Source: Gorsachius magnificus (lineage: Eukaryota > Chordata > Aves > Pelecaniformes > Ardeidae). Taken from it: 64,000 bases of DNA. Numbering within the stretch: the first letter of the stretch is position 1; each line of letters starts with the position of its first letter. The notes beneath the pieces were generated by a model. It was not told where the DNA came from and ran no database searches. It worked only from the letters and a program-made list of their open reading frames with translations. The DNA lies in NCBI GenBank assembly GCA_034008185.1, contig CM067082.1:101117311-101181310 (forward strand), read 5' to 3'. Shown here one piece after another: positions 57,441-64,000 of this stretch. The position numbers and the translations under genes are program-made.

Positions 57441-60400
57441 CTACTGTATGTAGTTTAGCTACAGACCTGCTTTTCTCATCAAAGAACAGTAGTGAGTTTC
57501 TCCATGGTGAGCAATGTATTACAAACCCATTTTGTATTTTTTCCATTTCCATTTATCTCCATCTCCCCTATTAATCTTTTCTTCAATGTTTGTTTTAAAT
57601 CTTTGCATCCTGCTGAGGTCATATCAAGGTTGGTAATGGAGAGCTTCATTATTCCTCTATTCGTCAAACAGGTCCTATATGTGCTGTTCTCCAGCCACAC
57701 AGTATTGCCTAATTTGATGACTGCACAGATAAATGTTACTAAAGAATTGCAGTTTCATTTGCCAACTTTTATGATTTCAGTTAAACTGGGTATTAAATTA
57801 TTTAAGTTTTGCTTCAACCCAGGCCCAGAATGTGGTAATTTGTTCTCCTTCACTTGTTCCCATTACCCTCTTTCACTGCCACATTCTGTAACCGCCCTGT
57901 TACTGAAAACTGAGCCAAAATATTAATTTTTTCACTAGATGTATATTATGCTTAATCTCCTTAATGCTTTTTAATCTTCTCCTTACCTTATTAAAAAAAC
58001 CAAAACATCTTTTCTTTGCTCCTTGTTACTTATACAGCTAAAAGGATTTTACCATTGTTACAGCAGTAATAGATTACTTCTGCAAGATCCTAGTCACCTT
58101 AATTTTTAGGAACTCTGACTTTTTTTCCTCAAACTTTCTAACAAAACTGGGTTTTTTTTAGAGAGGCAAGTTACAAGAATAATTCAAAAGATAAGGTCAT
58201 CCAGGCACATTTGGCAGGATGGGGTTTTGGTTATCATGAACCTGATACATTTCAGTTACTCATGGAAAAAATGGAGCTGTCTCTTTTTCTGTATCTCTTC
58301 CTAACCTCAAGATGCAGGAACCCTGGGAAGAGAGAGGAGAATGGTGCAAACTGTACACCCCACTGGGGCAGATGAAGCCCTGCACTGACTGGGAAGAACT
58401 GGAAGGGATGAGCTGCACAACCTTGTACCTGTGAGTTACAACATGTGAGCAAGATTGCACCAGGCAATGAGAATAAGGGGGCTGTGACTCCCTTGGTCAC
58501 CATTGCTTTCCTGTAAAAACACACCAGCTCCCCTTGCTGTTCCCCACAAGGATAAGAGAGGGATGTGTTATACATAAATTGAGAGGTTGGTATCCTCACG
58601 GAGTCTCTTCCTGTATGAGGGCTGTGTTAGGAACTTTTCCACATGAATGCGGTTCTCCTTTGGCCTTTCAGATAAGGAGAGAAAAATGTGTATCCTTTCA
58701 TTGACCCCTATCTATCTCCTTACACTGTGATTTCAGTTCAGGCTTGGACTTAAAGCACCAGATGAGACAGTTTCTGTTTCCATGACTAAGGCTGGGGCAT
58801 GGACCCCACAGTGACGGATGAAAAGGGCACTGCCTGGTGCTCTTCACAGCATCAGACAATGCGCAGAATGTTTCCACCAGCAGAAGTCCATCCAGACATT
58901 TTATATTTCTAGTAAAATATGTGAGTGGTATACAGGAGAAGGACAGAATCCTGCTGAGTACTGAATGCTCCAATAACATCTTAATAAATTGGTTTCTGAT
59001 CCAGGCTTCTGAAAATTACATGCTCATCAGAAAAGCTCTCCGCAGCTTGCCGGAACACGTCCATAACATACAGCAGAAAATGAGACTTTCTATGCTTCTA
59101 CAAATGCTGCAGTCCCAAGGGCTCTCAGAGCAATTAGTGGTAGTCAACTGAGATGCAGAAGTAGGTTTGGCTCTTCTTTCACCTTAGATGCTTTTCTGAT
59201 ACAGGTTTCCAGTTAAATGCATGACCACTCAGCCTTTTTATTGCTGGTGGCAAGCCAGGTATCTTCAGAGCCCTTCTGGGAGACATATGCAAATAACAAA
59301 GGGAGTTGTAGCATGATTATCTGGACAAGCCAATAGCTATCAAATGCATGGCAGCCAAGGGATCCAAAATACCACACTACTAAGGTGGCGGGCAGTGGGG
59401 AAGGAGCAGGGTGTTGTTCAGCCATTGGGCACATGCCACTCCTTGCACCACAACCAACAAACTCACACTGTATTGAGGTAGTTGCACCTGTGCCAGTTCT
59501 GATTTATTAGCAAGGCAGCAGGTGCATGAATCACGGTGGTGTTCTCCACATGATCTGAAACTGCAGCAAAGGACTTCCAGGTTGGACACAGGGAATAATT
59601 TGCCCATGGGAACAACAACAGAGATGGCTGCCTATGGAAGTGGCTCTTCTTGGTGGTGGTTTTTCAAATCTGGCCAGGCAGGTGCATCAGGAACAGCCCT
59701 GACCTCTTGCAGCCAGAAGGTGGGTGAGAAGTTTGTTTGTCCTTCCTCTCAACCCTGTGTTGCTGAATTCTAAAGGCTGGTGACTACCCACAGTGACAGG
59801 CAGTGGATGGTACAGCCTGTGTTAGAGACTTCCTTGTCGTTTCATTGCTATCATTATCCAGGTTGTACTATTTTGAGCAATACTTTCTGTATTTGTGCTT
59901 TCAGTGTCAGGGTAGAGATAAGCTAGCTGCTTCATTTGAGGTCAGTGAGGTCTTTCTCCGTTTCCTTTAGTAGGAGCAGCAGGGCACCTCACCAGTCCTT
60001 GATGGTTTTATCTTTGTCTTATCTTCTTCACGTTAACTTGTTTTCCCTTGTTTCTCTTCTCCCTTCTTGTACTGTTGTAGTTCGTTCTTATCCTGCAAAA
60101 GTTATAAAGCTTCTTCACTTGAAGGCGCTTGTGTTTTGCATGTTTAGTCCCCCCCAAAACATTATCCCAGTCTGTCCGCTGCATCAAAAAACACTGAAGA
60201 TAGAATCCAAATCTGTGAACCTGTGAGCACATTTTGAAGAATGCAAACCTATCTAATCAAACCCTGAATGAACAGGACTGGGATCATTCAGTTCATCGCA
60301 GCACCATGCCTGTTACTTCTGGTGAATCCTGGGCCTGGGTCTTTCACCTATCCTTACCTCAAGGTAGTGACTAGGACTGCTTTTTAAGCCACACTGACAT

Positions 60401-63400
60401 TGTGCTGCTCAAAGGATATCAGAAGATAAAAGGAAACAAGATGTAGCAGAGTTAAAGTAAAATTTGAATGTCTAGCTTGCAACAGTTTCCTTAGGCAAGG
60501 GGAATCCTCTTGTCCAACACTTGTTCTGTTGCTCCTTTTTATAGACACTGGCCAGCCCCAGGTATCCTAAAAATGCACATCCTTAATCTCTGTCCATCTT
60601 GTTCCTTGCCTTTGGGAGAGTTACATTTGTTTTCTACTAAGTGAACTTTTCTTTCCCTGGGCTTACAAATCTTGCCAGGGTTGGAAACAGCTCCTTGGAA
60701 AATCCAGTGCTAGACCATTGATTATTAAGGGTACATTTTAATAACAGTGAACCAATTACATTTTAATCAGAGACAGTGAAGACCTATAAGAACATTTACA
60801 GGCAGCTTTGCATTATTTCATTATTAGCTGTATTCCTCAGGATGTGCAAATCAAAAACCATTGGGATTAAGGGGATAAGGAAGGGAAATGTTTGATTATG
60901 GCAAAATCCATTCTTTAAAAACAGGCTGAGTGCAAGAACTGCTGCTCAGGTTTATCATTTATTGGTGTGCACTCATCAAAATAAAAGTGCAACAGACATG
61001 ATGACACTGCTTTTTCTGTTACAAGACCAAAGAGAAGAACAGAAAATAAAAAGAGAACTATATTAGATGGAGTTACTATTAAAACATTTTTTTTGGTGAT
61101 TGAGTAGCACAGTGTGTTATCAGATTCACAGAGATCTCCAAGATCTTAAATAGCAAGGTTAAGCTATAATAGAGATCAGTTACTTACAGCAGCTGTTGCT
61201 ACTGAAAAGCAGTATGATAATAACATACCACACAAGCCCATTCGTTCTTACACCTGAAGCTGAACTGAAACACAGGACTGAACTTGGTCCAAAATCTGTG
61301 AGTCTTCTGCAATTAAAATGCAAATCTTCATCTTGCAGATTTTATTTTTTAATATCATGTTTATTACAAGAAGCAGTCCCCCATAGTTTATTTGGCCTAA
61401 ACAGTTTTAAAGAATTTAGTTGCAGAATATAATATTAGACAAGGGTGGAGAAAAAAAGAAATTAGGAAGTACAGATAAGGGGAGGGGATAGTAATGCTGA
61501 AGAGGGAATTAGGAAGTTCTTATGGGCCTATGGTAGTGCTAGAGGAGAAAAAGGCTTGCTGCGGAGCACAAAGGATGCAGCATAGACAAAGCACAGCCTG
61601 AAGGAGAGAGGACCAGAAAGCGAGAAAGCAGAAGTCAGTATGAGAGGCTTCATTCATGTTAAATAAAGGTATGATCCTTGATTTGCAGCGGGTATAAACT
61701 GCCCCATCTCCTCTGACCTGCTGTCCTAATTAACGCCAGCTGAGAAATTGCTGTACCTTGTTTTTCCGCAGGTAAATATTGAAGAAAGCAAGCAGTGTAC
61801 AGCCTTGTCTACCATTATGTATCACATTGGCAGGGTCCATTCCTGAAGCTCTTGCTTCTCTCAGTTAATTCAGCTGAATCTCACAGATCTATATTTAGAA
61901 ATAAAATGAGATTAATGCTGGCTGCTACACTGGTTTCCCAGAATTTACAAGGCACTTTACTATGGGTGCTGAAGTCACATACATCGTCCTGTCTCCATGG
62001 AACAAAACATGGACAGGGCTGTTGCTTTGCACATATCTGGAGCCATTGTGCACGAAAATAAATGAGCGCTATTATACGGTAAGAAGAATGAACACAACTG
62101 CTAAAGGAATTATTAAACATGCCACAGCTGGAGCTTCAGAGATTCCTGATGGTTGCTCACATGCATTCTGCAAGCTGCATCACACTGCAATATAATGTCA
62201 CTCTCGTGGGGTATAGAGTCACAGCCAGCCCTGGGAGGGTTGGCTCTGTGATATACAATGCTCTTTCCCTCCTTGTTACTTAGCATGATTTACTATGCAT
62301 ACTGGGAATCAAAGAGCAAAATAATACATGGGAAAGAACAGCAGCATTAATGGTTTATGCATGGATTCTGATTATTTAGTCCTGGCCCAAAATGTAACAG
62401 ATGTTTTCTTTTACTATTCAAAAAAATTGGCACTAGTCCCATTGGGCACATGATATCAGACACTGCAGGATGTAAAGAGGATTAGAGGGAAGGAAAGGCC
62501 AGAAGAAGTAAAAGAGAGGGGTTTATGAATTCCTCCTGTGTAAAGAATGAGTAGCGCAATGATCTGTCAAGCAAAACTTTTCATTAATTATATGAAGAAA
62601 CTGACATCTAAGTAGGAATCAGGCCTTGGTGAAACATTCATTGCAAGTTTACCTACATGACAGAAAGGAAAAAGACAGCTTTCGGCTGGATCAGCTTGCT
62701 GCAGGGCTGCATGTTTGCCAGTGCTGCAGAAGGCAGGTTACAGGAGTGCATAGCTGGAGTGGGAAGAAAGGATGAGGACTCACTGCTTTTAGTAGCATTT
62801 AGATGTATTCTGGATGAAAGCACCTGGGAAATCATGATTTCAGTAGGCAAGGCCTCCTGTTCCGTACTGTTACAGGTGAGAGATGTGAATTTATACTTGC
62901 TTAAAACTTACATTAAAGGTTGTCACCTCACTAAGCCCAACCTTTTTCCTCCTCCTTTATCCATGATTTCCATCCAGACTGTGGGAGCTTTGTGTGTATC
63001 AAAGGTAAAGGAGGAAAAGGAAAGCCTAAAATTCTTTTGAACTATATCCCACCGGCTAAGAACAAAAGAAGACCTTGTACACTTGAGACTAAACGTAACA
63101 TGTTCCAACAAATGTGAAGAATGGTGAACATATAGAGAAGTGCCTCAGAAATCTCAGGTCCATGGGCATAACAGGGTGTTAACGACAGCAGCGCACAGAA
63201 AAACCAAACGAACAGCGCAGTGAGGCAACGGGCAAGAGATGCAACCCCCCCCCCCCCACCCACTGCTCCAGAGGAAGAGAAGAACCTGCTCTTGCAAGGT
63301 GCCAGGGAGCACCTTTGCTCCTCATCTGTAGGCCTTGAGCAGGCACCGGTTGGCATGATGAATTGAGACCAACACCCACCTCACTACACCCTCCTTTCAG

Positions 63401-63402
63401 GT
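57441..63402. other. intergenic, nothing recognised
   Basis: About 6 kb without a recognised gene, repeat or RNA. It includes a C13 run at 63245-63257. Open frames up to about 144 codons show no known domains. LANCL2, expected downstream of EGFR by human synteny, is not seen. Confidence 0.5.
63245..63257 (+). repeat. C13 homopolymer
   Basis: Thirteen consecutive C preceded by GCAA and followed by ACCCACTG. Confidence 0.9.
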
Positions 63403-63640
63403 AGCTCCCAAGTAACAGGCGATAGGAAATGGCCTCAAGTTGCACCAGGGGAGGTTGTCAAGCATTGGAACAGGCTGCCCAGGGAAGGGGTTGAATCCCT
63501 ATCCCTGAAGGTACTTGAAAGACGGGTGGACGAGGTGCTTAAGGACATGGTTTAGTGGTGGAATGGCAGTGCTAGGTTAATGGTTGGACTTGATGTTCTT
63601 AAAGGTCTTTTCCAACCCAGAAGGCTATATGATTCTATCT
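63403..63640 (+). mobile_element. CR1 LINE 3' end with internal deletion
   Basis: CR1 landmarks in order: 'ggaaatggcctcaagttgca', 'cattggaacaggctgcccag', 'gaggtgcttaaggacatggt', 'aatggttggacttgatgttc' and 'aggtcttttccaaccc', ending 'gattctat'. Compared with the 41.4 kb copy, about 50 bases between the 'ggggaggtt' block and 'ttgtcaagcattgg' are missing. It belongs to a different CR1 subfamily from the 41.4 kb copy, judging by the 'gtgcttaaggacatggtttag' block. Confidence 0.88.
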
Positions 63641-64000
63641 TGCTTTTGTATTTCCCCCATTTTGATTGAAGAGAGTAGAAGGTGTAAGAAAACAGAAGCC
63701 ACACACATCTGTACTGAAGGCTTAATGGGGATGTAGTTATTGACACTGACGCGGCTGCTCTTTGCTGAGGGAAGGAAACCATCTGAGATGAAAACATGTT
63801 CTTTGCATAGCAAAATGTCTACACAAGAGATTTAAAAAAAAAAATTCCTGCATTTACCCTTTCAGGCTCTACAACATAGCACAAAAGGCTTCCCCAGTAA
63901 AAAGGAAATCATGCATAAAGTGATTTTTTTAATTATTGTGGAACAGAATATTTTATAGATGATTGTGTAATTTTTGAGTGGATGGTTATTTTTACTTCCA
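63641..64000. other. intergenic, nothing recognised
   Basis: AT-rich sequence to the end of the window, with an A-rich run at about 63832-63843. No feature recognised. Confidence 0.5.

Noticed and set aside
62657..63040. 127-codon + strand open frame, considered as a LANCL2 exon
   Set aside because: No similarity to LANCL2 or any family I know; looks like chance.

Overview
The window is vertebrate genomic DNA, almost certainly from a bird. It contains the 3' half of the epidermal growth factor receptor gene (EGFR, c-erbB) on the + strand. The dispersed repeats are avian CR1 LINEs, one of which keeps the ATTCTGTG-type tail, and an ERVL-like endogenous retrovirus whose LTR has the layout common in bird genomes. 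The receptor protein reads like the chicken one, but with scattered substitutions as I remember the chicken protein, so I infer a bird other than chicken without naming a species.

Layout. Bases 1-2817 are intron. From 2818 to 23130, thirteen exons encode the last ectodomain codons, the transmembrane helix, the juxtamembrane segment, the whole tyrosine kinase and the C-terminal phosphotyrosine tail. They correspond to human EGFR exons 16-28, and every internal exon length matches the human one except two exons that are one codon shorter. Twelve introns separate them; eleven are GT-AG and the last is GC-AG. A long AT-rich 3' UTR probably runs to about 29.4 kb. From there to about 41.4 kb I see only intergenic DNA with simple repeats.

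The second half is a gene-poor, repeat-bearing flank: a CR1 3' end (41.4-41.7 kb, +), a decayed 3'-truncated ERVL-like provirus with a 606-bp 5' LTR (43.66 to about 48.55 kb, +), a CR1 fragment in reverse (50.85-51.08 kb), a long and very old reverse CR1 ORF2 relic (about 53.3-55.5 kb), a probable second old CR1 relic (about 56.7-57.4 kb) and a CR1 3' end with an internal deletion (63.4-63.64 kb, +). No further host gene was recognised. LANCL2, the next gene in human synteny, is not visible.

Points of most interest: (i) an open, strongly hydrophobic ORF between the primer-binding site and gag of the ERVL-like element, intact while gag and pol are broken; (ii) the GC-AG last intron of EGFR, whose retention would stay in frame and replace the distal tyrosine tail; (iii) a stop codon lying directly on the exon 16 donor, so reading through would give a soluble ectodomain. 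There is no bacterial-type system here; most of the window is ordinary intron and intergenic DNA.
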